A DNA stretch of 24,872 nt from an uncultured Lachnospiraceae bacterium (GTDB lineage: Bacteria; Bacillota; Clostridia; Lachnospirales; Lachnospiraceae): contig CAMJKC010000002.1 of the NCBI GenBank assembly GCA_946406305.1, positions 1 through 24,872 of the forward strand, given 5' to 3'. Within the stretch, counting starts at the first letter, position 1. Every line of letters starts with the position of its first letter. Positions 1 through 6,498 of this stretch are shown here, in pieces. The translations under genes and the position numbers were made by a program. The notes beneath the pieces were generated by a model. That model was given only the letters and a program-made list of their open reading frames with translations, was not told where the DNA came from and made no database searches.

Positions 1-55
1 TATACTCTACCTTGGCAATAATAAATAATGAAGGGAAGTGTAATGCTTCCCTTCA
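1..55. repeat. Terminal overlap, left copy
   Basis: The first 55 bases repeat exactly at 24818-24872. The copy holds the last codons of the tail fibre gene and a hairpin. A perfect overlap of this length, part coding and part terminator, is what an assembler leaves when it goes round a circular molecule, so it is read as circular closure rather than a true terminal repeat. Confidence 0.93.
29..55 (+). terminator. Hairpin between tail fibre and lysis genes
   Basis: A perfect 10-bp stem (29-38 with 46-55) encloses a 7-base loop. It lies just after the fibre stop codon on the circle, and its second copy is at 24846-24872. No clear T-run follows on the + strand, so it may be a weak terminator, an mRNA-end stabiliser or an attenuator before the amidase rather than a strong stop. 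Confidence 0.6.
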
Positions 56-73
56 GATTAATTTAAAACTAAA

Positions 74-502
74 ATGAAAAGAGAAATAATCCTACATTGT
101 AGTGCTACTAAAGAAGGAGAGGATTTCACAGCAGCAGACATTGATAGATGGCATAGAGAAAGAGGATTCAAGAAGATAGGCTATCACTTTGTCATAGATT
201 TAGATGGAACCTTAGAGAAAGGCAGACAACTAAATGAGAGAGGCGCACATTGTAAGGGACATAATGATTCTATAGGTATTTGCTACATTGGAGGTCTTGA
301 TAAAGATGGGAAACCAAAAGACACAAGAACTATTGAACAGAAAGAAACCTTATATCATCTAATCTATGACTTAATGAAAGATGATATGACACTTGAACAA
401 ATCCACTGCCATAATGAGTTTGCTAATAAGGCTTGTCCTTGTTTCAATATAATAGACTTTAGAAATGAGTATTTAAAATGGATAGAAAAGTTAAATTCAT
501 AA
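74..502 (+). CDS. Endolysin, N-acetylmuramoyl-L-alanine amidase (T7 lysozyme type)
   Basis: A 142-residue zinc amidase of the Amidase_2/PGRP fold that cuts the bond between N-acetylmuramate and L-alanine in peptidoglycan to lyse the host. It is close to T7 lysozyme in length and motif order. The zinc ligands are visible as H8 (in HCSAT), H113 and C121, and the catalytic partners as Y37 (in GYHF) and K119 (in NKACP). It has no signal peptide or wall-binding domain, so it should need the holin for access to the wall. It is the first gene after the hairpin that ends the tail operon, and it overlaps the holin candidate by 25 bases. In T7 the homologue also inhibits the phage's own RNA polymerase; no such polymerase is seen here. 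The start is the first ATG after the hairpin. Confidence 0.95.
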   Translation: MKREIILHCSATKEGEDFTAADIDRWHRERGFKKIGYHFVIDLDGTLEKGRQLNERGAHCKGHNDSIGICYIGGLDKDGKPKDTRTIEQKETLYHLIYDLMKDDMTLEQIHCHNEFANKACPCFNIIDFRNEYLKWIEKLNS

Positions 503-693
503 TTGCTATATGTTGTATCACAGCAGCCATACTTATAGCATTTGTTGCTCTATTCATTCCACCACAAGGAATAATAGATGCTTCAGTTCTTTGGTTTACT
601 GCTCAGTTATTCTTATTTACTGCTGCTGTGTTTGGTGTCAATTTGTCCTACAATAATTTTGGCAACACTGGTAAAAGAGCAAAAGAATCATAA
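478..693 (+). CDS. Holin candidate, two membrane helices
   Basis: A 71-residue protein with a short charged N-terminus (MDRKVK), hydrophobic helices at about residues 7-27 and 34-56, and a basic hydrophilic tail (GKRAKES). Size, topology and position directly after the endolysin fit a small holin that opens the inner membrane so the amidase reaches peptidoglycan. The start lies inside the amidase gene (25-base overlap), which suggests coupled translation. Sequence alone does not name the holin family, so the role rests on topology and context. A strong terminator follows within 25-60 bases, making this the end of the lysis unit. Confidence 0.72.
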   Translation: MDRKVKFIIAICCITAAILIAFVALFIPPQGIIDASVLWFTAQLFLFTAAVFGVNLSYNNFGNTGKRAKES

Positions 694-717
694 TGGTATA
701 GATTTTGCAAAGAGATT

Positions 718-754
718 GGGATAGCAGGTCAATTTGGCTTGCTGTCCCTTTTTT
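718..754 (+). terminator. Intrinsic terminator after lysis genes
   Basis: A long stem formed by 718-730 and 736-748, with a few G-T pairs, closes a 5-base AATTT loop and is followed by six T (749-754). This is a textbook intrinsic terminator and separates lysis transcription from the recombinase gene. Confidence 0.9.
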
Positions 755-879
755 GTCAAATCCCCCCCTACCTTAAGGGTTTTTTCCAAAAAGATATACT
801 TCGACGCTACCTTTCTTCACGCGCGAGGCAAATTTTAAACTTTTCAGAATGCTATGTTAAGTTGGCAAATCTCCATTGG

Positions 880-919
880 AACATTGTTAACAAGTGTATC
901 TACACAAGATAATGTTGTT
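880..919. other. Candidate phage attachment site (attP)
   Basis: An imperfect inverted repeat has arms at 880-898 and 901-919, with 13 of 19 positions pairing. The inner five pairs (GTGTA and TACAC) are perfect and sit around a central TC at 899-900. Weaker symmetry continues outward to about 871 and 928. Large serine recombinases use an attP of about 40-60 bp with imperfect dyad symmetry around a two-base core, usually close to the integrase gene. The position about 95 bases before the recombinase start fits. It could instead be an operator. Confidence 0.45.
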
Positions 920-948
920 CCTATAGTGATAATTTGAAAGAAAAGTCT

Positions 949-956
949 TATCTTTG
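949..956 (+). promoter_or_regulatory. Bacteroidota-type -7 box for recombinase
   Basis: TATCTTTG matches the TAnnTTTG consensus and lies 38 bases before the recombinase ATG. No well-spaced TTTG -33 element is visible (the TTTG at 933-936 is too close), so the promoter may be weak or need an activator. Confidence 0.55.
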
Positions 957-994
957 TCGCGTGAAAGTTATTAACCCTTTAATCATTAAACATT

Positions 995-2590
995 ATGGCA
1001 AAGACTATTCTATGTGTAATTCGAGTATCTACTATTAGACAGGAGATTGAGAGCCAACATAAGGAGATGTTGGACTTTCTTCGTGACAAAGGCTACAATG
1101 AAGATAACATTGAGTGGCTTGAGGCAAAAGGTGCTTCAGCAAGAACAGCCAATAAAGCCTACCTTGAGATGTTGGAGACAATCAAGACTATTATTCTATC
1201 TACTCCTACTATTAGGTGTTGTGCTGTTTGGCATCTTAATAGATTGGGAAGATTGGGTAAGTATCTTGATGAAATGAAGAACTGGTTTATTGATAACCAC
1301 ATTCAATTGCTCTGTAAGAATCCAGAGATAACCCTACTTGATAATGAAGGGAACTATAATGTTGGTAACAATATTATATTCTCTGTATTTGCTGCAACCA
1401 TTCCTTCTGAGACCACAGAAATGATGGAGAAATTCAAGAGGGGAAAAGCAAGGAATAAAGAGCAAGGACTATATAATGGTGGCTTTATTCCCTTTGGATT
1501 CCACAAGGTTGACCACAGAGTAGTTGTGGATGATTCTCAGATGGAGTTAGTAAGACTTATCTTCAATGAATATGCTACTGGTAAGTATTCCTACTATTCA
1601 TTAACTACAGAGTTACAGAGTAGAGGATTGAAGTTCACTATTAGGCATCTTCACCTATTATTAACTAAAGAGATATATAAGGAATATGTAGGCGAAGAAC
1701 TTTGGAATAAATGCCAAGAAGTGAGGCAAGGTAATACAATGAAGGGTAAGGAAAGTAAGTATTGTCATTTGGGCAATAGACTTATTAAATGCCCACATTG
1801 TGGACAGACCTATATAACCAATACTGATTCTTATGTCTGTCTTTATAAAAAGCAAGGTAAGAGATATGGAGTAAGTTGTAAGGATTCTGTATCTATAAAG
1901 GTTGAAGTATTAGATACTATCTTATGGGATTTAGCCTCATCTATGTATAGGGACTGGTTAGCCAATAAGGGTAAGGAGAGTATTAGTGACTATCAAGACC
2001 AACTAATGCTTCTAAGCAGGAAGATTCAGTTACTAAAAGATGAGATTCCCAATATTGATAAGAAGAAAGGTAGAATCAATGAGTTATATATTGATGGTGC
2101 TATTGATAGGGAAACCTATAAGAATAAGATTGCCCAATGTGACCAAGAAGTAGATAAGATAAATAGTCAGATTCAGTCACATTTCCAAGAACAGATGAGA
2201 TTGGAGAGGCTTATTGAGAGATTGGATAAAAACTCCTTTGATGACTATGTAATCCTCATGTCAAGTGTTGGCGAGATTACCCAACAAGAGCAGATGAGAG
2301 AGATAGTAAGGCAATTCATTAAGGTAGTCTATATTGATAAGATTGAACACAACAATAGAGTATGCACATTAATAATAGTCCAAACTACAGATGATATTAC
2401 CCACCAATTCATCTTTGACTATAATGCAGATAAGAGATGGCATAAGACAACATTCATCAAGAAACTATATAAGATAAAACCTAATGGCGAGATTGAGAAA
2501 TACTCACTAAGTGGTAAATCCTACAGCCAAATATTCAGTGAGGCTTTTGAAACAGCGAGAAGGCTAAATGAAGCCAAAAAAGAAGGGTAG
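995..2590 (+). CDS. Large serine recombinase (integrase)
   Basis: A 531-residue site-specific recombinase. The N-terminal resolvase-type catalytic domain (about 5-150) carries the nucleophile S12 in RVS and the arginines of the NRLGR motif (R83, R86). A recombinase domain (about 160-250) has YNGGFIPFGF. A zinc ribbon follows with C266 and C269 of CPHCG, then C282 and C295. A long coiled coil (about 325-415) comes next, as in integrases of the phiC31/Bxb1 class that join attP to attB through a covalent serine intermediate. Length and domain order are normal for the family and nothing is missing. It stands alone between a promoter box and its own terminator. It implies integration into the host chromosome. 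No excisionase-type directionality factor is recognised nearby. Confidence 0.95.
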   Translation: MAKTILCVIRVSTIRQEIESQHKEMLDFLRDKGYNEDNIEWLEAKGASARTANKAYLEMLETIKTIILSTPTIRCCAVWHLNRLGRLGKYLDEMKNWFIDNHIQLLCKNPEITLLDNEGNYNVGNNIIFSVFAATIPSETTEMMEKFKRGKARNKEQGLYNGGFIPFGFHKVDHRVVVDDSQMELVRLIFNEYATGKYSYYSLTTELQSRGLKFTIRHLHLLLTKEIYKEYVGEELWNKCQEVRQGNTMKGKESKYCHLGNRLIKCPHCGQTYITNTDSYVCLYKKQGKRYGVSCKDSVSIKVEVLDTILWDLASSMYRDWLANKGKESISDYQDQLMLLSRKIQLLKDEIPNIDKKKGRINELYIDGAIDRETYKNKIAQCDQEVDKINSQIQSHFQEQMRLERLIERLDKNSFDDYVILMSSVGEITQQEQMREIVRQFIKVVYIDKIEHNNRVCTLIIVQTTDDITHQFIFDYNADKRWHKTTFIKKLYKIKPNGEIEKYSLSGKSYSQIFSEAFETARRLNEAKKEG

Positions 2591-2616
2591 TCGAAAGGCT
2601 ACCCTTTATTATTTTA
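2583..2616 (+). terminator. Terminator with GAAA tetraloop overlapping recombinase stop
   Basis: A 10-bp stem (2583-2592 with 2597-2606, one G-T pair) closes a GNRA-type GAAA loop and runs into a T-rich tract. The TAG stop codon of the recombinase lies inside the left arm, so translation to the end could disturb the hairpin. Confidence 0.88.
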
Positions 2617-2624
2617 AACCTAAG

Positions 2625-2632
2625 TAACTTTG
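2625..2632 (+). promoter_or_regulatory. TAnnTTTG box upstream of early genes
   Basis: TAACTTTG matches the Bacteroidota -7 consensus, directly after the recombinase terminator. No matching -33 TTTG is visible, so this is the weaker of two candidate early promoters. Confidence 0.4.
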
Positions 2633-2662
2633 TTATACTTATATAAAGATTTTATTTAGTAT

Positions 2663-2694
2663 ATTGTTTTTGTCAATTTTTTTCGCTACCTTTG
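2663..2694 (+). promoter_or_regulatory. Early promoter, Bacteroidota type
   Basis: TACCTTTG at 2687-2694 matches TAnnTTTG. An ATTG at 2663-2666 sits 20 bases upstream, near the usual spacing for the -33 element; the stronger TTTG at 2669-2672 is closer. Transcription would start near 2700 and leave a leader of about 230 bases before the first clear gene. Confidence 0.7.
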
Positions 2695-2699
2695 TAAAA

Positions 2700-2933
2700 A
2701 TTAAGAAAAGGAACAAAAAATCACTTTAAAACCTTAAAATTGAAAAAAATTTTCATTTTTACTTGCTAATTTTTTGGAAGATGGTGATATTTATTTGTGA
2801 AGGAGAAAAAGTGTAAAATGTATGATTTACACGAAATGCCCCCCACTTTTTGGGGCTAAAATCCTTCAAATCCTAATAAGTGAAAGGGAAATCCAATGAT
2901 TTTCCCATTATTAACCTAAATAAATTTATTGCT
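2700..2933 (+). promoter_or_regulatory. Structured early leader
   Basis: There is no long gene. Four hairpins can be drawn in order: TGAAAA/TTTTCA at 2741-2755 followed by five T, perfect GTGTAAA/TTTACAC at 2811-2832, GCCCC/GGGGC at 2838-2856, and GGGAAA/TTTCCC near 2885-2906. The second and third overlap a tiny frame with an AAGGAG sequence upstream. The leader may control early genes by attenuation, bind a repressor, or hold an origin. Confidence 0.5.
2818..2859 (+). CDS. Possible 13-residue leader peptide
   Basis: The frame reads MYDLHEMPPTFWG and then stops. AAGGAG lies about 12 bases upstream, unusual in a genome where most starts lack a Shine-Dalgarno sequence. The frame covers the right half of the GTGTAAA hairpin and the whole GCCCC hairpin, so ribosome movement along it, including the Pro-Pro pair, would change the folding of both. 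Reported as a regulatory candidate only; short frames arise by chance. Confidence 0.3.
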   Translation: MYDLHEMPPTFWG

Positions 2934-3449
2934 ATGGATTACACAGAAAACAAACTTAAAGGTGACGCACAGATGTGCGCTTATGAAAGCAAAGATGCTT
3001 ATGTTTTAGACAAGATTTATGAAAATCTAAAGGGAACAGATTATTATTCCAAAGAATATCCAAGATGGTCACATGTTGACCTATATTCTGAGATTACTAA
3101 AGAGGATGGAGTGAGAGTTAAGTGGAATACTGAAATAAAATCAGCCAATGTAAAGAGAACTACCACTTATCCTTCCTTCAAACTAAAGGAACAGAAACTA
3201 AATGATGCTTTTAGTGTCAGTAGTGGAGTAGGATTATACATAGTCTTTCTTGATTATTATGACTACAATGCTTATATTTATAATGCAAAGAAGATTGATT
3301 GGGAGAAAATAGAAAAGAGGAATGACTATCAATTGATAAGATATGTTCAACCAGAGTTAGGATATTGTAGTTATCCTACTTATTTCCTTCCAAAAACTAA
3401 AGCAAACAAAATAATTAACTTTAAAAACTATTCAGATGAATATGATTAG
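2934..3449 (+). CDS. Putative PD-(D/E)xK-fold nuclease
   Basis: A 171-residue protein, the first sizeable gene after the early promoters. D49 in WSHVDLYSE followed 18 residues later by E67-I-K69 in NTEIKSA matches the D...ExK metal site of PD-(D/E)xK nucleases. A beta-rich stretch (about 98-118, LYIVFLDYYDYNAYIYN) after a lysine-rich helix also fits this fold. A role in phage recombination, branch resolution or host DNA breakdown is inferred, with no named family. The ATG at 2934 is preferred to a GTG at 2880 because the extra residues look non-coding and overlap a leader hairpin. Its last bases overlap a small frame at 3442. Confidence 0.55.
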   Translation: MDYTENKLKGDAQMCAYESKDAYVLDKIYENLKGTDYYSKEYPRWSHVDLYSEITKEDGVRVKWNTEIKSANVKRTTTYPSFKLKEQKLNDAFSVSSGVGLYIVFLDYYDYNAYIYNAKKIDWEKIEKRNDYQLIRYVQPELGYCSYPTYFLPKTKANKIINFKNYSDEYD

Positions 3450-3585
3450 CAACACATTAATTGAATTTAACCTTCTTCCTACTGGAGGAACTACTATTAA
3501 CTACCTTGAGGAATATGCCAACAATAAAGAAATTAGAGAAAAAGACAAGTTATCCCAAAAGAAACAAGTCAAAAGAAATCTATGA
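3442..3585 (+). CDS. Possible 47-residue protein overlapping the HNH gene
   Basis: The ATG overlaps the last codons of the nuclease gene, in the manner of coupled phage genes, and the frame runs to TGA at 3585. The product has an ordinary hydrophilic composition with a hydrophobic N-terminal part (TLIEFNLLPTGG) and a very basic C-terminus. It overlaps the start of the HNH gene by about 70 bases, so at most one product is well translated there, or the HNH start is reached by coupling. No family is recognised. Confidence 0.3.
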   Translation: MISNTLIEFNLLPTGGTTINYLEEYANNKEIREKDKLSQKKQVKRNL

Positions 3586-3832
3586 TAATGTGTATAATAC
3601 TAAGACTTGGAGAAACCTTAGAAAGGCATATCTAATGGAACACCCACTTTGTGAGAGATGTCTGGAGCAGGGTATTACTACTGCTGCTTCAGATGTTCAC
3701 CACAAATTTGAAATCTCTAATGGCTCAAATGCCTTAGAGATGAAGGATATAGGCTTTGACTATAATAACCTTATGGCTCTATGCGAGAAATGTCACCAAG
3801 AAATTCACAAAAATAATCGTAAAAAAGTTTGA
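3515..3832 (+). CDS. HNH endonuclease
   Basis: A 105-residue HNH (beta-beta-alpha metal) nuclease. Zinc-ribbon cysteines C46 and C49 (CERC) and C90 and C93 (CEKC) flank the active site, with D60-V-H62-H63, N85 and H94/H98. Proteins of this size next to HK97-type terminases stimulate cos cleavage, as HK97 gp74 does. Here the gene lies about 3 kb before the terminase genes, among early genes. It may still serve packaging, or it may be a homing or host-attack nuclease. The ATG at 3515 is chosen over an upstream TTG at 3461 because the protein is complete from there. Confidence 0.85.
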   Translation: MPTIKKLEKKTSYPKRNKSKEIYDNVYNTKTWRNLRKAYLMEHPLCERCLEQGITTAASDVHHKFEISNGSNALEMKDIGFDYNNLMALCEKCHQEIHKNNRKKV

Positions 3833-3855
3833 TTTCTCAGAAATCTTTTATATTT
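3831..3855 (+). terminator. Weak hairpin after HNH gene
   Basis: GATTTC/GAAATC (3831-3836 with 3840-3845) closes a 3-base loop, followed by TTTTATATTTA. The stem is short and AT-rich, so this is at best a weak terminator or pause between the HNH gene and the small genes downstream. Confidence 0.3.
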
Positions 3856-3876
3856 ATATTAAAAGAGGATGAGATT

Positions 3877-4086
3877 ATGGAACTTAACAAAGAGATGTTT
3901 GAGAATTGGCAAAGATGCACTATAGCAGCCATATATGAATTACTTCCACAATATAAGAAAGTTGCAGTTCATGCCAATAAAGAGGGCAATTACTGGTTGG
4001 ATGACAATAAGAAATACTTGATAGTCTGTGGTGATTGTGACTTCTTTTACAAATGTGGTCAACTTGATAAATTTTATTCAAAATAA
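3877..4086 (+). CDS. Hypothetical protein, 69 residues
   Basis: The family is not recognised. The product starts MELNKEMFENWQ, is hydrophilic, and has cysteines at C14, C51, C54 and C60, with C51/C54 as a CxxC (CGDC). The set could bind zinc, but the spacing is not diagnostic. AGAGGATGAG precedes the ATG and supports the start; an upstream TTG at 3829 would add 16 residues of low plausibility. It is packed between the HNH gene and a small membrane protein, 7 bases before the latter, in an early operon of small genes. Confidence 0.65.
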   Translation: MELNKEMFENWQRCTIAAIYELLPQYKKVAVHANKEGNYWLDDNKKYLIVCGDCDFFYKCGQLDKFYSK

Positions 4087-4093
4087 TACTATT

Positions 4094-4351
4094 ATGAAAA
4101 CAATTTGGGCAAATATTTGGACAATTTTGGCAGTTATTTTATTTTTCGCTGCTATTTGGTATTTAGACTTGATTATACCATTTTTGGGATTATATTTTAT
4201 ATTAGATATAGTCACTGATATAAGACTTTATCACAAGAAGGAGGATAAACTTCAGAAGATGGAGGATGAATTGATTAGGAGACAGAAAGCAATTGACGCT
4301 CTTAATAACAAGATAGATGAGTTATTAAATAATAAGTATAATAGAGAATAA
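4094..4351 (+). CDS. Small membrane protein with coiled coil
   Basis: An 85-residue protein with two adjacent hydrophobic helices (about 8-25 and 26-42) forming a hairpin in the inner membrane, then a charged coiled coil (about 48-82) facing the cytoplasm or forming an oligomer. The function is not recognised. The layout suits a membrane-bound scaffold, an exclusion protein or an accessory lysis protein, but it sits in the early region far from the lysis genes. The ATG at 4094 starts just before the first helix; a longer frame from 4028 would overlap the upstream gene. Confidence 0.68.
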   Translation: MKTIWANIWTILAVILFFAAIWYLDLIIPFLGLYFILDIVTDIRLYHKKEDKLQKMEDELIRRQKAIDALNNKIDELLNNKYNRE

Positions 4352-4355
4352 TATT

Positions 4356-4496
4356 ATGTACACACACATACCTACTGGTTTACAATTTGAGAATAGGAAA
4401 CAAGCAGTAATGCTTATGGGACAGAAGAGATATAGAAAGGCTCTAAAGAATAGAGAATTTCTATTCCCAAATTATTATAATGACAAAGAAGATTGA
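4356..4496 (+). CDS. Small paralogue A, 46 residues
   Basis: The product begins MYTHIPTGLQFENR and contains KALKNREFLF. It aligns end to end with the next gene: HIPT, F-E-x-R, a central glycine and KALKN-x-E are shared, with matching spacing. The pattern of a short strand, a helix, a turn and KALKNxEF resembles the small DNA-binding repeats found in homing nucleases, so a DNA- or RNA-binding role is possible, but this is inference. It starts 5 bases after the membrane protein gene stops. Confidence 0.6.
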   Translation: MYTHIPTGLQFENRKQAVMLMGQKRYRKALKNREFLFPNYYNDKED

Positions 4497-4522
4497 TAAC
4501 TACTACCTTAAAATTTAATACT

Positions 4523-4675
4523 ATGATTGTTCACATACCAACTAAACAGAGGTTTGAGAGTAGGTTAGAGTGCAAGATTGCTTTAGGTGGTCATGTTGCA
4601 TTCAACAAAGCATTAAAGAATGGGGAATTACTCATTATAAATTCCCACAATGTTAATGATATAATATTTAAATAA
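4523..4675 (+). CDS. Small paralogue B, 50 residues
   Basis: The product begins MIVHIPTKQRFESR and contains FNKALKNGELL. It is a diverged copy of the gene before it, with the same strand-helix-KALKN pattern and a longer C-terminal tail. Retention of the same key residues in two diverged copies suggests both are used. The ATG at 4523 is chosen because it aligns with the start of the sister gene; an upstream TTG would overlap it. The primase gene begins 27 bases downstream. Confidence 0.62.
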   Translation: MIVHIPTKQRFESRLECKIALGGHVAFNKALKNGELLIINSHNVNDIIFK

Positions 4676-4701
4676 GTTTTAATTTTTTATATGGCTTTCT
4701 T

Positions 4702-6498
4702 ATGAAAAAAATTGATGATTTTAAATTTACCCTCAATGTAAGTAATGAGGGATATGAGAAGAAAACAGATGCTACTTGTTGTTTAAGTTCTAAAGGAGCA
4801 AAGGCTATCAATAGAAAGAAGATGTGTTTCTTTGAGGAAACACTTTCTGTTGATGAGTTTATTGACAAGGCTGAAAAAGGACATTCCTTTTGTGCCTTAT
4901 ATAGATTTGAAGAAGGGAAGAAATACTTTTATACCAATAAAGAAGGAAAGAAGTATTTAGGTTATCCCTTCTATCAAAGAGATAGTGACACAGCCACTAA
5001 AGGTGGATTAAAGATAGATTTTAAAAGAGATGAGTATTTCTCTGGAAGTCAAGTAATATTTATTGATATAGATTATACAAGATACACAGATATTGATGAA
5101 TATATCAATAGATTAACTTTTAAGCCAACTTGTATCTATATGTCCTATAGTGACAATAAGAACAAGAATGGAATAATAAGTAGAAGATTTCATTTAGTAT
5201 ATATTTTTGATTCTATTCTTGATAAAGATACTATTAAGTATTGTAGTTCTACTTTATCTGAGGCTTTAGTAAAAGATACTGGAGAGGAATTAGAAGATAA
5301 GTGTGGAGAAAAGATTTCCCAATATATGAATGGTTGTTTTGGGAATCAAGAAAACTATAAAAGTTACATTATATATTCTTTAGAGGATATAAATAATTAT
5401 AACTTTCAAAATAGTATAATAGAAGAACACACAGAAGAAGATGTAGTAGAAGATAAGATTACTACTATAAATCCTATTTTGCAAAATGAGGAATCAGTAG
5501 TAGAAGATGAAACTAAGTCTGAAGATTTATTTGATGAAAGGCTACTTAATGATTGGGATAGATTAGACTTTGAAGAATTTAGAAGATTAGCAAGTTGGGA
5601 AAACTACAGACAAAAAACAAAGTATATTTGGCGAGTAGCACAAGATGAATGGGATAATGATAAGACCCAAAGAGTAGATGAAGGTTATTTTAGATTATAT
5701 TACTATCCTACTAAAGTTCAAGATGGCTCTAAGAGAAGAAAGGGACTTTATGAAAGAATGTGCTTGAGAAGGGTTATTAATCCCAATATAACAGCAATGG
5801 AATTAGTAGTAAATACTATTATTGATATTGTTAGATTCTACGATAATTCAGACAAAGTTCTAAATAGTGACTTTATAAAGAGAAATGTTCTTAATTGTTT
5901 GGAATTAACTATTGAAGAAATAGAAGATAGATTCAAAGGTTCTTTATCTTCTTTAAGAAGAACTACTAAACCAAAGAAAGGAATTATTTATAAAGACAGA
6001 AAGGCTCATTCTAAGGAAACTACTTATGAGATTCTTGATAGATATTATGATAAGGAGTTAGATGTTAAAGAGAATTGTGAAAAGATAAATAAGGAATATA
6101 ATTATCCTATTTCTGAAAGAACAATTTATAATTACATTAAGGAAAGGGGAATTAAGGTAGATAACACTAAATTAACAGATGAGGAATTAATATCAAAGTT
6201 AGATTTATCTTTAACACCAATTGAGAATTATAAAAATTTAAAAGAAAAAGGATATAAAATTAGAAAAGATAGACTATATAAAATATATAAAAGTATAAAA
6301 GATAATAATAAGATAGAAGAAGAGAATGAAGTTACTACTATAAATCTTAAATTGCAAAATGAGGAATGGATACCAAAAGTAGATTTTAACTTACATTTTC
6401 AGTCAATTATCGAGAAAGTCTATCAAAATTTCTCAAATACTACATACTATAGCATTTGCGAAAAAAATGAACAATTAACTAAATCAATAACATTATGA
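4702..6498 (+). CDS. Primase/replication protein, AEP (primpol)-like
   Basis: A 598-residue protein, the only evident replication gene. Residues about 110-235 look like an archaeo-eukaryotic primase core: the metal motif FIDID (D122, D124) after a beta-strand, then RRFHLVYIF (R162, H164) as motif II, and EKISQYMNG as a later conserved block. An acidic linker (about 240-285) leads to a helical domain (about 288-410) with GSKRRKGLYERM and DNSDKVLNSDFIKRNVL, like the PriCT-type regions of phage primases. The C-terminal third (about 438-535) is helix-turn-helix-like and could recognise an origin. No Walker helicase motif is present, so host helicase is probably recruited. Two in-frame copies of a 36-bp repeat lie in the coding sequence. 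Its stop overlaps the lipoprotein start as ATGA. Confidence 0.7.
   Translation: MKKIDDFKFTLNVSNEGYEKKTDATCCLSSKGAKAINRKKMCFFEETLSVDEFIDKAEKGHSFCALYRFEEGKKYFYTNKEGKKYLGYPFYQRDSDTATKGGLKIDFKRDEYFSGSQVIFIDIDYTRYTDIDEYINRLTFKPTCIYMSYSDNKNKNGIISRRFHLVYIFDSILDKDTIKYCSSTLSEALVKDTGEELEDKCGEKISQYMNGCFGNQENYKSYIIYSLEDINNYNFQNSIIEEHTEEDVVEDKITTINPILQNEESVVEDETKSEDLFDERLLNDWDRLDFEEFRRLASWENYRQKTKYIWRVAQDEWDNDKTQRVDEGYFRLYYYPTKVQDGSKRRKGLYERMCLRRVINPNITAMELVVNTIIDIVRFYDNSDKVLNSDFIKRNVLNCLELTIEEIEDRFKGSLSSLRRTTKPKKGIIYKDRKAHSKETTYEILDRYYDKELDVKENCEKINKEYNYPISERTIYNYIKERGIKVDNTKLTDEELISKLDLSLTPIENYKNLKEKGYKIRKDRLYKIYKSIKDNNKIEEENEVTTINLKLQNEEWIPKVDFNLHFQSIIEKVYQNFSNTTYYSICEKNEQLTKSITL
5459..5494 (+). repeat. 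Intragenic direct repeat, copy 1
   Basis: A 36-base unit beginning TTACTACTATAAATC and ending TTGCAAAATGAGGAAT matches 6332-6367 at 33 of 36 positions, in the same frame of the primase gene. It encodes TTINPILQNEE in the acidic linker. Confidence 0.9.
6332..6367 (+). repeat. Intragenic direct repeat, copy 2
   Basis: Second copy of the 36-base unit, 873 bases (291 codons) after the first. It encodes TTINLKLQNEE near the primase C-terminus. Recombination between the copies would delete 291 codons without shifting the frame. Confidence 0.9.

Larger units (their letters stand above)
755..994. other. Non-coding segment upstream of recombinase
   Basis: No open frame with a credible start is seen. 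The segment holds C-rich and T-rich runs (767-786), a weak promoter-like TACCTTTC at 808-815, the candidate attachment site at 880-919 and the -7 box at 949-956. With the terminator at its left edge it looks like the regulatory and recombination region of the integrase module. Confidence 0.7.

Noticed and set aside
1..55. True direct terminal repeat of a linear phage genome
   Set aside because: The unit is only 55 bases, exact, and splits a coding end and a hairpin. Assembly overlap of a circle explains it better.
698..706. TAGATTTTG as a promoter box
   Set aside because: The spacing inside the box is wrong (three bases between TA and TTTG) and it would fire straight into the terminator at 718.
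808..815. Second promoter (TACCTTTC) before the recombinase
   Set aside because: It has one mismatch at the last base of the -7 box and no spaced -33 element. It is mentioned only as promoter-like.
1047..1277. 76-codon + strand frame inside the recombinase gene
   Set aside because: It overlaps the catalytic domain coding region of a certain gene and looks like an out-of-frame reading.
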